Assembly: GCA_020633075.1 (NCBI GenBank)
Contig: JACKEI010000004.1
Span: forward strand, 124,001 to 188,000
Reading direction: 5' to 3'
Source of the DNA: Sandaracinaceae bacterium
Lineage (GTDB): Bacteria; Myxococcota_A; Polyangia; Polyangiales; Houyiibacteriaceae
Length of the DNA stretch: 64,000 nucleotides
Each line of letters starts with the position of its first letter. The first letter of the stretch is position 1. A model generated the notes under the pieces. It was not told the DNA's origin, did no database searches, and saw only the letters and a list, made by a program, of their open reading frames with translations. The translations under genes were made by a program, and so were the position numbers. This document shows positions 1 to 8,635 of the stretch, in pieces.

Positions 1-2
1 TG

Positions 3-569
3 GAGGAGGGCACCCCCGGCCTACGCGGGGCGAGCTACGAGGACGTCCTGGGGTCGCTCGACCCGCTGGGCGCCGTGTGCCTGCTGGAGGAGCAGGAGTC
101 CTTCGTCTTCGTCGCCCGTCGCGCCGTCGACGGCCGGCTGTTGGACGCGCCCTTTCCGTTTGGGACCGAGGTTCACGACGCTGTATTTGACGCCGACTGG
201 GCCCCGTCCAGCGGGCTCGGGGGTGTGGTGTACGCGCCGCTGAGGGCACCCGTGGCAGGCGTGTACGAGCTCGACGTGGTGGTGCGCGACAGCGACCGCA
301 GCTGGGTGGCGGAGGTGCGCGTGGTGCGGGCCGACGAGCTGGTGACCTTGGATGTCCGCACGCCAACGGAAGACGGCATCTCGGCGGGATTGGTGGTCGC
401 CGTGCCCCGGACCGCCGACGGCTGCGCGGTGCTGGGCGCTCCCGTCACCATCGACGTGGCAGGGGTGCGCACCTCGTGGACCTACGGGGCGGGCTACTTC
501 AGCGTCGCCGAGCCGGGGGCCACCCTGCGTGTGGAGCTGGGCGACCTGGTGGCGACGGCCGTCTATTGA
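3..569 (+). CDS. Hypothetical protein, 5' end off the window
   Basis: The reading frame is open from the left edge, so the start lies outside the window; about 188 codons are visible before TGA at 567-569. I do not recognise a family. The visible part is rich in beta-prone segments (for example YELDVVVRDSDRSWVAEVRVV and VTIDVAGVRTSWTYG), which suggests a beta-sandwich or repeat domain. No membrane segment or signal peptide is visible in this part. Codon use is typical of the window. The same frame continues in a coding-like manner beyond the stop (see 570-779). Confidence 0.6.
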   Translation, partial: EEGTPGLRGASYEDVLGSLDPLGAVCLLEEQESFVFVARRAVDGRLLDAPFPFGTEVHDAVFDADWAPSSGLGGVVYAPLRAPVAGVYELDVVVRDSDRSWVAEVRVVRADELVTLDVRTPTEDGISAGLVVAVPRTADGCAVLGAPVTIDVAGVRTSWTYGAGYFSVAEPGATLRVELGDLVATAVY

Positions 570-779
570 GCGGAGCTCTACGAGCGCGCCGCCGAGCTTG
601 GCGCCGATGCGTTCGCGCGCGACCGCCTCACCGAGAAGCACGGCCTGACGTGGTACGCCCGGAGCGCGCGGGAGAAGGCCAAGGACACGAAGGCGCAGCC
701 AAGCGCGCAGAGTCCCGGAAAGCGGCCAAGCGCCACTCCGGGGCCGAAGCCGCCCCGGAAGCCAGCTCCATCAAGGTGA
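570..779 (+). pseudogene. In-frame coding-like extension after the stop of the previous ORF
   Basis: Directly after TGA 567-569, the same frame stays open for 69 codons to TGA 777-779. It reads as a plausible alpha-helical stretch (AELYERAAELGADAFARDRL) followed by a Lys/Pro-rich tail. It has no start codon of its own in this frame. It may be the true C-terminus cut off by a nonsense mutation, the remnant of a neighbouring gene, or chance. The frame agreement and amphipathic composition are seen; the pseudogene reading is inference. Confidence 0.3.
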
Positions 780-814
780 GGGGATTCCACGACGGCTGGT
801 GAGCCTCGCCGGTC

Positions 815-1984
815 TCAGCTGACGCCGCTCAGCAGCGCCAGGGTGCGCGCCGCCTCCTTTCGCACGCGCGGGCGGGCGTCGGTGGCAAAGCGGTGCACCA
901 GCTCCACGTCGTGACGCGTGCCCACGTCCGACAGCGCGCCGAGAGCGCCCACGACGGCACGGGTGGAGGCCCGGCTGGGCGGAGGGGCGTGCACGCCTGC
1001 ATGCGACCGGGTCAGCGCGGTGGCGCCGCTCAGCGTGCGCAGCGCCAGCGCCCGCGTGGCCTCGAAGCTGCGCGCCGGGTGGCGCGCCCGCAGCAGCTGG
1101 CGGGCGGTCAGGCGCACGGCGGCGTGGTGGTCCATCAGCCCGGCCTCCAGGGGGGCGTCGCTCGGGTCCAGCTTGCTTGTCCGCCGCAGCGCCAGGCTGC
1201 GCACCCACGCGGAGTGCGACTGGGAGAGGGTGGGCAACAGCGCCCGCTGGTCGCTCTCGCTGGTGGCTCCCGAGATGGCCGTGCGCGCGGCCCACGTGTG
1301 CACCCCGATGGCGGGGTCCCCCAGCGCGGCGCTCAACACCTCGAGCGGGCTCTCCCCGACCGGTTGCGCGAGGCGAAGCGCATAGGCCAGGCGGCGCACA
1401 CGTGGGTCGGCGTCGTGGCTGGCGCGCAGGAGCGCGGGCCGCTGCGGGGGTTCCGCCAGAAAGCTCCGCACGCTGGGGACCACGCTGCCGCCCCCTCCCC
1501 GCTGCCGCTCGGCCAGCTGAGCCAGCAGGCCCAGCGAGCTGGCCAAAGCGTCCGCGTAGCGCGGGTGCAGGCTGCGCTGGACGGCGGCGGTGGCGCTCGC
1601 GCGTAGGGAGGCCACGATGTCGTCACAGCGCAGCAGCATGAAGGGCAGCACCCAGGGCTGACCGCTGTCCGTGAGGACGTGCAGCGCCACCTCACGCACG
1701 TACCCGTTGCGGTGCGTGCTCAGCAGCGCGGCCACCGCCAGGCGCTGCGGCGCGGGGAACGCGTCCAGCAGCGCAGGGTCCATGTGCCGGTGGGAACCGA
1801 CGGATTGAGGAAAGACGATCTGCGCAAACGACACGCGCGCCTGGGCGGCGAGCTCGGCGATGTCCCGAGGCGAGGCCGACCGCAGCAGCCCGTCAATCGC
1901 CACGGCCGCCGCTTCGCGCGTGGGGTCGTCGCGCGAGGGCAGGTCGCGGGCGGCCAGCAGGACCTGACGGGAGAGGGAGAGCAC
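815..1984 (-). CDS. HEAT-repeat-like protein
   Basis: A 389-residue all-helical protein. Repeating units of about 30-35 residues carry the pattern DPxVRxLAxxAL, such as ADPRVRRLAYALRL, HSAWVRSLALRR, HHAAVRLTARQLL and ARPRVRKEAARTLALL. These are typical of HEAT/PBS-lyase-like repeats, which act as protein-binding scaffolds. There is no signal peptide or membrane segment, so it is probably cytoplasmic. The start is GTG, 16 bp downstream of the stop of the Rpn-type nuclease gene and in the same frame as that stop, so co-transcription is likely. The partner and function cannot be read from sequence. Confidence 0.65.
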   Translation of the reverse strand: MLSLSRQVLLAARDLPSRDDPTREAAAVAIDGLLRSASPRDIAELAAQARVSFAQIVFPQSVGSHRHMDPALLDAFPAPQRLAVAALLSTHRNGYVREVALHVLTDSGQPWVLPFMLLRCDDIVASLRASATAAVQRSLHPRYADALASSLGLLAQLAERQRGGGGSVVPSVRSFLAEPPQRPALLRASHDADPRVRRLAYALRLAQPVGESPLEVLSAALGDPAIGVHTWAARTAISGATSESDQRALLPTLSQSHSAWVRSLALRRTSKLDPSDAPLEAGLMDHHAAVRLTARQLLRARHPARSFEATRALALRTLSGATALTRSHAGVHAPPPSRASTRAVVGALGALSDVGTRHDVELVHRFATDARPRVRKEAARTLALLSGVS

Positions 1985-2002
1985 GAGGAGAGTGTGCGCC
2001 TG

Positions 2003-2983
2003 CTAGTGCGGCTCGAACACCTCGCCCAGGCTCGCGGCGCTCAACACGCGCCCAATCAGGCGCTGCAGCTGGTCCGCGTCGGCCGCGTCGATGCGCGCGC
2101 TGGTCGTGCCGTCGAGGGCACCAAAGCGCTGGCCGAGCAGGCTGCGCAACGTGTCCCGAAGCGCGCGTGCCCGACCTTGCTCGGTACCTTGCCGCAAGCC
2201 CTCGAGGACACCTTCTTGCCTGAGTTGATCTGCGATGGATGCCAAGGGAGCCTCCGCGGCGGGGACGTTTTCGAGGATGGTGCGACGCAGCTCGTCGAAG
2301 GAGGGCGGACCCGTCCGCTGCAGAATGTAGCGCAGAAAGACGCGGGCATCATCGGGGGCGTGGAGCAAGACATGGTGGAGCTCGGCGCTCAAAGCCGGGA
2401 GGTGCGCCAACAGCGCGTCCGCCTTGCGTCCGTCGCGGAGCAACCAGATGGCCACACGCGGCACCGGAGTGAGTGGGCGCGCCAACAGCTGGCTGTCCGA
2501 GACGTGTGCCAAGTCGTCGATCAGCAGCTCGAGGTTGGGGACGAACGGTCGCAGCTGAGGGAACTCGTCGAGACCCTCGACCATCTCGTGGAGGCTGCGA
2601 GGTGCGGTCCATCCCCCGGGGCCGTGGTGCACGATCAGCGTCAGCACCGGTGGCAGCGTCTTCCGGCCACGCTCATTCCTCAAGAGCTTGGACCACACGC
2701 GTTGGAGGTATTCCAGCACGCGGAGCGGCATGAGCGGATCGGGCCGGCTCTGATGCTCCATGAGGAGGTACAGGTAGACCAGTCTGCCCCCCAACGGCAC
2801 GCGGAAGAGTAGGTCGGTGTGGCGGTGCGCCATGTCGGGGCCGACGAAGGTGCCCGGGATGTGTTCGAGGCGACTCAGGTCCAGCGCTGCGAGCAGCACG
2901 GCTGGCAGGACGCAGCGCAGCTCCGCCGCGGCGTTGGCAGGCACCGCGAAGATGCGCTTGAACAGGGTGTCGTAGTCACCCAT
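2003..2983 (-). CDS. Rpn/YhgA-type PD-(D/E)XK nuclease family protein
   Basis: A 326-residue protein of the Rpn family (recombination-promoting nuclease, formerly putative transposase YhgA, PF04754). The N-terminal third carries the family signature: HTDLLF near residue 56 with D57, then LYLLMEHQS near 72-79 with E76 and Q78, which matches the D...ExQ catalytic core. The C-terminal half is helical and Arg/Gln-rich, as is usual. The family includes DNA endonucleases that raise RecA-independent recombination. Copies are often numerous in large genomes and can be mobile, but no terminal inverted repeats or target duplications are seen here. The start is ATG at 2983. Confidence 0.85.
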   Translation of the reverse strand: MGDYDTLFKRIFAVPANAAAELRCVLPAVLLAALDLSRLEHIPGTFVGPDMAHRHTDLLFRVPLGGRLVYLYLLMEHQSRPDPLMPLRVLEYLQRVWSKLLRNERGRKTLPPVLTLIVHHGPGGWTAPRSLHEMVEGLDEFPQLRPFVPNLELLIDDLAHVSDSQLLARPLTPVPRVAIWLLRDGRKADALLAHLPALSAELHHVLLHAPDDARVFLRYILQRTGPPSFDELRRTILENVPAAEAPLASIADQLRQEGVLEGLRQGTEQGRARALRDTLRSLLGQRFGALDGTTSARIDAADADQLQRLIGRVLSAASLGEVFEPH

Positions 2984-3149
2984 ACGAATGCCTGACTGAG
3001 GGAGTTGGGTGACCGTGCAACGTGCGCTCCGCAGCGGCGACCGGCGGAGCTGCCGGCGCGCGTGGGTCGCTTGTCGGGCGGGCGCGCCTCAGGTTGCGTG
3101 CCTTCTTCAGCCTGGCGCTGCCCTCCGCCGCGCCCGCAGGAGCTGCCCC

Positions 3150-4739
3150 TCACCCCAGGCTGGCGATCAAGCGCTCCGCTGCGCGCTCCGCCATGGCGGT
3201 GATGGTCAGGCTGGGGTTCACGCCCACGTTGGAGGACACCGCGGAGCCGTCCACCACGTAGAGGCCGGGGTAGCCAAAGACCTCGTGGTCGGCGCTGATG
3301 ACGCCGTGCTGCGCGTCGCGGCCCATGTTGCAGCCGCCCAGGATGTGCGCCGTGGCGGCCATGTTGCCCAGTGACGCCAGCGCCGTGTCAAAGGCCTGCC
3401 CGCCGGTCTGGGTGGCGATCACCTGCGCGGTGCGTGAGGCCACGGGCAGGTGCGAGGGGGGCGCCTGGTGCCCCGGGGCTAGCTGCGAGCGGAGCGCGCC
3501 TCCGCCCGCGCGCAGGCGGCTCGCGCCGTAGCCAAACTGAAGCTCGCTGTCGCTGTGCTGCATGACGGTCAGCACCGTCACGTGCTCGTTCCAGCGCGGG
3601 TCGCGCAGCGGCTCGAGCGCGCGCCGTGGGTGGCGCAGGGCCTGCCAGGCCGTCTTGCCCAGCCGCCGCGCAAAGCCGGGACCCTCGGCCAGCGGCGTGG
3701 CCAGCGCCCGCATGAAGCGGTAGGCGGGGGGGAAGCGGTTCTGCGTGATGTGCGTGTGCGCGTCCGGGTAGAAGTGCGACGAGATGGCCGTGCCGTCCAA
3801 GAGGTCGTCCGGCGGGTCCTGGTGGTGCACCCCCACGATGGCCTCGCTGTTGGTGCGCACGCGCTTGCCCAGCTGCGCCGACAGCTGCGGCAGCGTGCGG
3901 TGCACGTCACGGCAGCGGAAGAGCAGCTCGAGCGTGCCCACCACGCCGGCCGCCACCACCACGCGCTGCGCCGTGATGGGCGCGTGCGGCTGCTCCGTGC
4001 GCGGGTCCACGCTGCTCACGCGGTAGCCGCCGGGCACGGGCTCGATCTTGCGCGCCGCGTGCCACGGCCACACCTCCGCCCCGTGCGCGCGCGCCAGGTG
4101 CAGGTAGTTCATGTCCAGCGAGTTCTTGGCCCCCGTGGGGCAGCCCGCGATGCAGCGCCCGCAGAAGCTGCAGCCCGTGCGCGCCGGCCCCGCGCCGCCA
4201 AAGTACGGGTCCGCGTGTGGCTGGTCCGGCGCGCCGAAGAAGATGCCGTTGGGGGTGGGCCCGTAGGTGTGCGCCGCGCCCGCCTCCTGCGCCGCGTGCT
4301 CCAGCCAGTGGTCCATGCTGGTCTTGCGGGGGTTCTGGGCCACGCCCAGCATGCGCTCCGCCGTGGCGTAGTGCGGCTCCAGCTCCGCGCGGAAGTCCAC
4401 GCCCAGCCCGGCCCAGCCCTCGTGCGCAAACACCTCCGGCGGGGGCCGCAGCAACACGGCGCCGTACACCAGGCTGCCGCCGCCCACGCCCACGCCGCCG
4501 ACAATGCTCACGTGCCGGAACACGTGCTGCACGAAGAAGCCAAACATCTTGGCCTCGGGCAGCCACGCGAAGCGCCGGAGCGCGCTGTCCGCCGCCAGCA
4601 TCTCGGCCCGCCCCACGGGGCCACCTTGCTCCAGCACGCGCACACGCAGCCCGGCCGCCGCCAGCCGCAGCGCCATCACGCTGCCGCCAAAGCCGCTGCC
4701 CAGGATGAGCACGTCGGTGTCGAGAGCGGGGTCGGTCAT
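3150..4739 (-). CDS. GMC-family FAD-dependent oxidoreductase with ferredoxin-like Cys motif
   Basis: A 529-residue flavoprotein of the cholesterol-oxidase/choline-dehydrogenase-like GMC family. The N-terminus has the dinucleotide motif GSGFGG (14-19) with the ribose-binding Glu at 37. A second glycine-rich loop, GGVGVGGGSLVYG, lies near 81-93. The C-terminal GMC domain has the ILGGCNMG and NPSLTITAMAERAAER blocks. Residues C190, C193, C196 and C200 form CxxCxxCxxxCP, the classical 4Fe-4S ligand pattern, within GCSFCGRCIAGCPTGAKNS. ATG 4739 was chosen because the Rossmann motif follows directly; the frame extends upstream without homology. The next gene upstream on the same strand is a sterol-desaturase-type hydroxylase 55 bp away, which suggests a sterol or lipid substrate (inference). 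Confidence 0.88.
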   Translation of the reverse strand: MTDPALDTDVLILGSGFGGSVMALRLAAAGLRVRVLEQGGPVGRAEMLAADSALRRFAWLPEAKMFGFFVQHVFRHVSIVGGVGVGGGSLVYGAVLLRPPPEVFAHEGWAGLGVDFRAELEPHYATAERMLGVAQNPRKTSMDHWLEHAAQEAGAAHTYGPTPNGIFFGAPDQPHADPYFGGAGPARTGCSFCGRCIAGCPTGAKNSLDMNYLHLARAHGAEVWPWHAARKIEPVPGGYRVSSVDPRTEQPHAPITAQRVVVAAGVVGTLELLFRCRDVHRTLPQLSAQLGKRVRTNSEAIVGVHHQDPPDDLLDGTAISSHFYPDAHTHITQNRFPPAYRFMRALATPLAEGPGFARRLGKTAWQALRHPRRALEPLRDPRWNEHVTVLTVMQHSDSELQFGYGASRLRAGGGALRSQLAPGHQAPPSHLPVASRTAQVIATQTGGQAFDTALASLGNMAATAHILGGCNMGRDAQHGVISADHEVFGYPGLYVVDGSAVSSNVGVNPSLTITAMAERAAERLIASLG

Positions 4740-4794
4740 AGGGTCTCGTGCGCGGACGTCATCGCGGCAGTGTGCAGCGGGTCGGGCCCGCGAT

Positions 4795-5664
4795 CTACCT
4801 GAGCTCCAGCTGGACGTCCGGCGCGGCTGAGAGTGCAGGCGCGGCGTGCGGCGCGTCTTCGTCGCTGCGGAGGCGCACCAGGGGCCACAGCAGCTCCACC
4901 TGCCACGGCTGCGGGGCCAGGTTCTCGATGCCGTAGCTCGGCGGGTAGCGGCGCGTGATGCGCGCGGTGCCAAAGAGCACGTCCCAGAAGAACAGCAGGT
5001 TGCCGTAGTTGCCGGCGTAGTGGGTCACGCCGTCGTGCGTGTGCCGGCCGTGGTGCATGTGGTGCGTGGACGGCGTGGAGATGACGCGCTCCATCACCCA
5101 CATGAGCGGCCGCAGCACACGCACGCGGTACAACTGCTCGTCCCAGCGGGAGCTGGAGTGGGCGCCCGCGATGACGCTGAGCTTCACCAGCAGGTACACC
5201 GGGTAGACCGCGCCCAGCCCCAGGTGCACCAGCACGCCGCTGACCCACAGGCTGGGCATCAGCGAGTAGTAGAACAGGTTGTTGCGGTACATCATCTGCA
5301 CGCTCATGTAGCGCGCGGAGTGGTGGGCGCGGTGCAGCGTGTAGAGCAGCGGCACGCTGTGGGACGCGCGGTGCCACCAGTACTGCAGCAGGTCGTCTCC
5401 CACCAGGAAGAGCAGGACCATGCTCCAGACGGGCAGGTCCGCCCACGCGCCGGCGCTGCCCGGAGAGATCACGCTGGCGAGCCCGGCGGCGCAGAGCACG
5501 ATGGCCGGGCTGGCCGCTGCGAGGGTGCCCGTGGCGAGCAGGTCGAGGCGCCAGTCCGAGGGCGTGATCTCACGCGTGGCCAGGTGGCCGCGCAGCCACT
5601 CGACGGTGAAGAAGCAGAGGGAGACAGCGAGGATGGCGAGCTTGTGTTCCACGCCTCTCAGCAT
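4795..5664 (-). CDS. Sterol desaturase / fatty acid hydroxylase superfamily protein
   Basis: A 289-residue integral membrane di-iron enzyme. The three histidine clusters of the superfamily are present: HRASH (98-102), HRAHH (111-115) and HHMHH (201-205). At least four hydrophobic segments lie near residues 9-23, 45-66, 79-93 and 139-165. The family hydroxylates or desaturates sterols, fatty acids or ceramides with O2. The gene precedes the GMC oxidoreductase on the same strand and is divergent from a LysR regulator, a common arrangement for a regulated catabolic or lipid-modifying unit. ATG 5664 was chosen; a GTG two codons upstream is also possible. The substrate is unknown. Confidence 0.88.
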   Translation of the reverse strand: MLRGVEHKLAILAVSLCFFTVEWLRGHLATREITPSDWRLDLLATGTLAAASPAIVLCAAGLASVISPGSAGAWADLPVWSMVLLFLVGDDLLQYWWHRASHSVPLLYTLHRAHHSARYMSVQMMYRNNLFYYSLMPSLWVSGVLVHLGLGAVYPVYLLVKLSVIAGAHSSSRWDEQLYRVRVLRPLMWVMERVISTPSTHHMHHGRHTHDGVTHYAGNYGNLLFFWDVLFGTARITRRYPPSYGIENLAPQPWQVELLWPLVRLRSDEDAPHAAPALSAAPDVQLELR

Positions 5665-5692
5665 GAGCACGCCGTTACATGAGTGATAGTGG

Positions 5693-5706
5693 TATGTTTT
5701 CACATA
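5693..5706. promoter_or_regulatory. Candidate LysR operator in the divergent promoter region
   Basis: The 45 bp between the divergent hydroxylase and LysR genes are strikingly AT-rich for this genome. They contain the inverted repeat TATGT-TTTC-ACATA. LysR-type regulators typically bind dyads (T-N11-A type) between themselves and a divergent target. The dyad is seen; its function is inference. Confidence 0.4.
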
Positions 5707-5709
5707 AAC

Positions 5710-6645
5710 ATGAGCAACAGGAATAAGAGAGCGCTGCGGCCCGTGGAGGCGCAGTACGAGCTGCGGCACCTGCGGCACCTCGTCGCGGTCCACGAGCACG
5801 GCACGCTCGCGGGTGCGGCCGAGCACCTGGCCATCAGCCAGTCGGCGCTGACCAAGTCCATCCAGCGCCTGGAGTCCGCGCTGGGGGCGGAGCTCTTCGA
5901 CCGGAGCGGCCGGCGCCTGCTGCTCAACACGCTGGGGCACCTGGTGCTGGCGCGCGCCGAGACGCTGCTGCGCGTGGCCGACGACGTGCAGCGTGAGGCG
6001 CACATGCACGCGGCCGGCGAGGCCGGGGAGGTGCTGCTGGGCGTGGGGCCGGTGGTGGCGCTGAGCCGGCTCCCGGCTGCCCTGGGGCGCTTCTGCGCGC
6101 GCTCTCCGGGGGTCACCGTGCGCGTGGAGAGCGGCTCCACCGAGAGCCTGGTGCCGCGCCTGCTGACCGGGGCGCTGCACTTCGTGGTCGCAGACTACGG
6201 CCACCGCGACGCGCACCCGGAGGTGCAGGTCACGCCCCTCGAGGCAGACCCCATCGGCGTGGGCGCGGCCACCACGCACCCGCTTCAGCGCGCAAAGCGG
6301 CCGCTGACCCTCGAGCAAGCGCTCCGCTACCCCGTCTGCGCGGCCACCGCGCCGCCGCGCATTCGGGAGTGGCTGCGCACGCGGGAAGACGGCGCGCGTC
6401 TCGAAGCGACGCTCACCTGCGACAACTACGAGGTGCTGGTCAGCGTGGTGGAGCAGACCGACACGGTGGTGCTCGGGCCGCTGTCCATGTTGCGCCGCTA
6501 CGCCGCAGCCGGGCGCTTGGCCGTGCTGCCCGTCACGTACCCGAGCCCGCCGAGCGAGCCCGCCGTGCTGTCCGTGCGGGGTCGCCCGCTGGGGCTGGCC
6601 GCTCAGGGGCTCATGCGCGAGCTCCAAGCGCCGCGGGCGGGGTAG
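5710..6645 (+). CDS. LysR-family transcriptional regulator
   Basis: About 311 residues with an N-terminal winged helix-turn-helix (roughly residues 17-76), including the typical LysR block GTLAGAAEHLAISQSALTKS and a following RLESALGAELFDRSGRRLLL. A periplasmic-binding-protein-like effector domain follows (roughly 100-300). ATG 5710 fits the family length better than the upstream GTG 5683, which lies in the AT-rich promoter. The gene is divergent from the sterol-desaturase/GMC pair and is the obvious candidate for controlling it. The co-inducer is unknown. Confidence 0.9.
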   Translation: MSNRNKRALRPVEAQYELRHLRHLVAVHEHGTLAGAAEHLAISQSALTKSIQRLESALGAELFDRSGRRLLLNTLGHLVLARAETLLRVADDVQREAHMHAAGEAGEVLLGVGPVVALSRLPAALGRFCARSPGVTVRVESGSTESLVPRLLTGALHFVVADYGHRDAHPEVQVTPLEADPIGVGAATTHPLQRAKRPLTLEQALRYPVCAATAPPRIREWLRTREDGARLEATLTCDNYEVLVSVVEQTDTVVLGPLSMLRRYAAAGRLAVLPVTYPSPPSEPAVLSVRGRPLGLAAQGLMRELQAPRAG

Positions 6646-6695
6646 CGGCCGGGCGGTGGCTCGCGCTGGAGTGCCGTCAGCGGGGTGAGGGTGCG

Positions 6696-7289
6696 CTAGT
6701 TCGTGGCGCGCGCCCTGTGGAAGGCGTACGCGGGTGGCTGACCCGCGGTGGACCCGGCGTACGCGTGGGCGATGGCCGGGGTCAGCATCAGGACCTGCTG
6801 GGGGCCGCTCCAGGCGAAGCTCTCGCGCTCACGCGCGGCGTCGTCGCTGCGGTAGACCGACACGCGGTACTCGCCGGGGGGCACGTGCACGCGGCCAGGC
6901 GGCGGCTGGGTGCTGGCGCGGCTGGCGATCACCTGCTCGCGGCTCTCGATGCACAGGTTCCCGGACGGGGCGTCCAGGCGCCCGGTCTCCGGCGCGAGCC
7001 AGTGGCCGTGGTGGAGCTCGCTCAGCTGCTCGGCCGTGAGCGGCGCGCCCACCTCCACGGTGACGGTGACGGGGTGGGCCACGGTCAGCCCGTAGCCCAG
7101 CACCAGGCCCTGCTTGGCGAGCGCCCGGTACTTGGTCAGCAAGAGCGGGTCGCTGGGGTCCAAGACGCCTGACTCGCGCAGCACCGGCCAGTGAGCCTCG
7201 TCGTAGATCCAGAGCTCCGTCCCGGTCGTTGGCAGGTATGCGGTCTGGGGCCTCGGAGAGTAGGGCTTGCGCAAGATGGTCGAGTCCAA
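6696..7289 (-). CDS. Hypothetical protein
   Basis: 197 residues with no recognised family. The sequence looks like a soluble alpha/beta protein: an N-terminal part (TELWIYDEAHWPVLRESG), a segment suggesting a beta domain (GLTVAHPVTVTVEVGAPLT), and a C-terminal PPGEYRVSVYRSDD strand typical of small beta barrels. There is no signal peptide or membrane segment. The start is taken as TTG 7289 because GAAGGA lies eight bases upstream and no better start is available. It lies 63 bp downstream of a four-TM protein on the same strand. Confidence 0.6.
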   Translation of the reverse strand: MDSTILRKPYSPRPQTAYLPTTGTELWIYDEAHWPVLRESGVLDPSDPLLLTKYRALAKQGLVLGYGLTVAHPVTVTVEVGAPLTAEQLSELHHGHWLAPETGRLDAPSGNLCIESREQVIASRASTQPPPGRVHVPPGEYRVSVYRSDDAARERESFAWSGPQQVLMLTPAIAHAYAGSTAGQPPAYAFHRARATN

Positions 7290-7352
7290 GAGGGGTCCTT
7301 CGGTGAGGTCGTTGCGAAGTCGTCGCGACGCTGCTGAGAGAGTGGTCCGCGC

Positions 7353-8402
7353 TCAGTCGAGGAAGCTGAGCACGCCGCCCGCCTCGCCCAGGTCGCTCTT
7401 GGCGCTCTCCACGCGCGCGCGCATGGCCGGGTTGATGGGCTGGCCCTGGATGCACGTGTGAAAGCGGATCAAGAGCATGGTCAGGCTGATGGGCTCGAGC
7501 ACGGCCGTGCGCAGGAACCACGAGACCAGCATGCCCAGCGGCACGCCCACCAGCAGCCCCAGGAAGCCCGCGGCGAAGGCCCCCACCACGGCCGCGCCCT
7601 CGTCGGGGATGCCGGAGCTGGCGGCCGCGTCACCCGCCAGCGCGTTGACCAGCGCGCCCACCACCACGAAGCCAATGGTCATGAAGACGAAGCCCACCGT
7701 GCCGCCCAGGAACTTCTCCGTGAAGTGCGCGCGGATGGCGGTGCCCAGCAGGGGCTTGGGGTTCTGGGCCACGTAGGTGATGGCGTCCTTCGAGGCCTGC
7801 TCCAGGTTCCCGTCGCCGCGCCCGATGGCGAACGACAGCGCCAGGTCCGCGATGCGCGGCGCCACGCGGTCGGTGAGCCAGGCCAGCGCCTTGCGCAGCG
7901 GCTCGACGTCGATGGGCAGCAGCTCGCTGACCTTGTCGAACTCGCGGAAGAACTTGGACACCAGGCGCTGCACCTCGTTGTGCGCGTCGGCGATGGGGCC
8001 CAGGTTGCCAAACTGCGTCTCCAGGAACTGCTTGGCGCTGTCGGCCGCGTTGGCGCTGGGCCCGTCCTGGCCCGTCATGAGCTGCTTGGTGGCCAGGTAG
8101 GTCAGCGCGGCGCGCATCGCCCACAGGCGCCGGTCGATGTACGGCATGAGCCCGAAGGCGATGCCCAGCACCAGCGCCAGGAACACCACCGCGCCCGCAC
8201 CCTTGTGCACGTACATGGTGAGCACGGCGGTGAGCAGGATGCCCACCGTGAGGGTGCCTGCCAGCAGCGCCATCTGCGCGAGCACGGCCATAGCGCGCTC
8301 GAAGGGGTAGCTGCCGGTCTTGCGCACCAACGCGGCGGCAGCGAAGAAGGTCGCGCGCTGCTCGGACACGCGGTAGTTGGGGACAGGGGAGTTGGTGGAC
8401 AT
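7353..8402 (-). CDS. Hypothetical four-TM membrane protein
   Basis: 349 residues. Two hydrophobic segments lie near the N-terminus (about 40-64 and 69-86). A polar helical region follows (about 90-230), then two more TM segments (about 235-260 and 270-298) and a short cytoplasmic-type tail. The ATG start is well placed after an intergenic gap. I do not recognise the family. The symmetric 2+2 TM layout with a large polar central domain could be a channel-like or scaffold protein, but nothing specific supports a function. Confidence 0.65.
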   Translation of the reverse strand: MSTNSPVPNYRVSEQRATFFAAAALVRKTGSYPFERAMAVLAQMALLAGTLTVGILLTAVLTMYVHKGAGAVVFLALVLGIAFGLMPYIDRRLWAMRAALTYLATKQLMTGQDGPSANAADSAKQFLETQFGNLGPIADAHNEVQRLVSKFFREFDKVSELLPIDVEPLRKALAWLTDRVAPRIADLALSFAIGRGDGNLEQASKDAITYVAQNPKPLLGTAIRAHFTEKFLGGTVGFVFMTIGFVVVGALVNALAGDAAASSGIPDEGAAVVGAFAAGFLGLLVGVPLGMLVSWFLRTAVLEPISLTMLLIRFHTCIQGQPINPAMRARVESAKSDLGEAGGVLSFLD

Positions 8403-8529
8403 GAGACCTCGGTAAGTGGCCGGGTGGTGGGCCGTTCGTTACTAGGTCGGCGGCAGAGGGGGAGATCCGTCACGGGACTTTGCGATGTCGCCTCGGGCTG
8501 GGGTCGCGCGGCCTGCCGCCCACACGCGC

Positions 8530-8564
8530 GAACCCCTCCGGTCGAGAGACGACCCGAGGGGTTC
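8530..8564 (-). terminator. Terminator-like hairpin
   Basis: Perfect 9-bp arms GAACCCCTC and GAGGGGTTC, followed after one mismatch by a 5-bp inner stem GGTCG/CGACC around an AGAGA loop. It lies in the 233-bp gap between the FG-GAP gene end and the start of the membrane-protein gene. There is no T-run, so intrinsic termination is uncertain. Confidence 0.4.
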
Positions 8565-8592
8565 GGTACGCGTACGCCGCGGGAGGGGGGGG

Positions 8593-8624
8593 GCTCGGGG
8601 GCCTCTCGATCGGGGCCCCCGAGC
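8593..8624 (-). terminator. Terminator-like hairpin just after the FG-GAP gene
   Basis: An 11-bp perfect stem (GCTCGGGGGCC / GGCCCCCGAGC) with a 10-base loop, starting 11 bp past the stop of the FG-GAP gene on the minus strand. A second hairpin (8530-8564) follows, so the two may act in tandem. There is no U-tract. Confidence 0.45.
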
Positions 8625-8635
8625 AGTCCGTCGAG

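Noticed and set aside
476..802. 108-codon plus-strand frame overlapping the partial first gene
   Set aside because: Arg/Gly/Ala-rich shadow frame; the frame of the first gene is the coding-like one on both sides of its stop.
2003..2983. Insertion sequence around the Rpn/YhgA-type gene (old name: putative transposase)
   Set aside because: No terminal inverted repeats or target duplications are visible, and the family consists of nucleases rather than true transposases.
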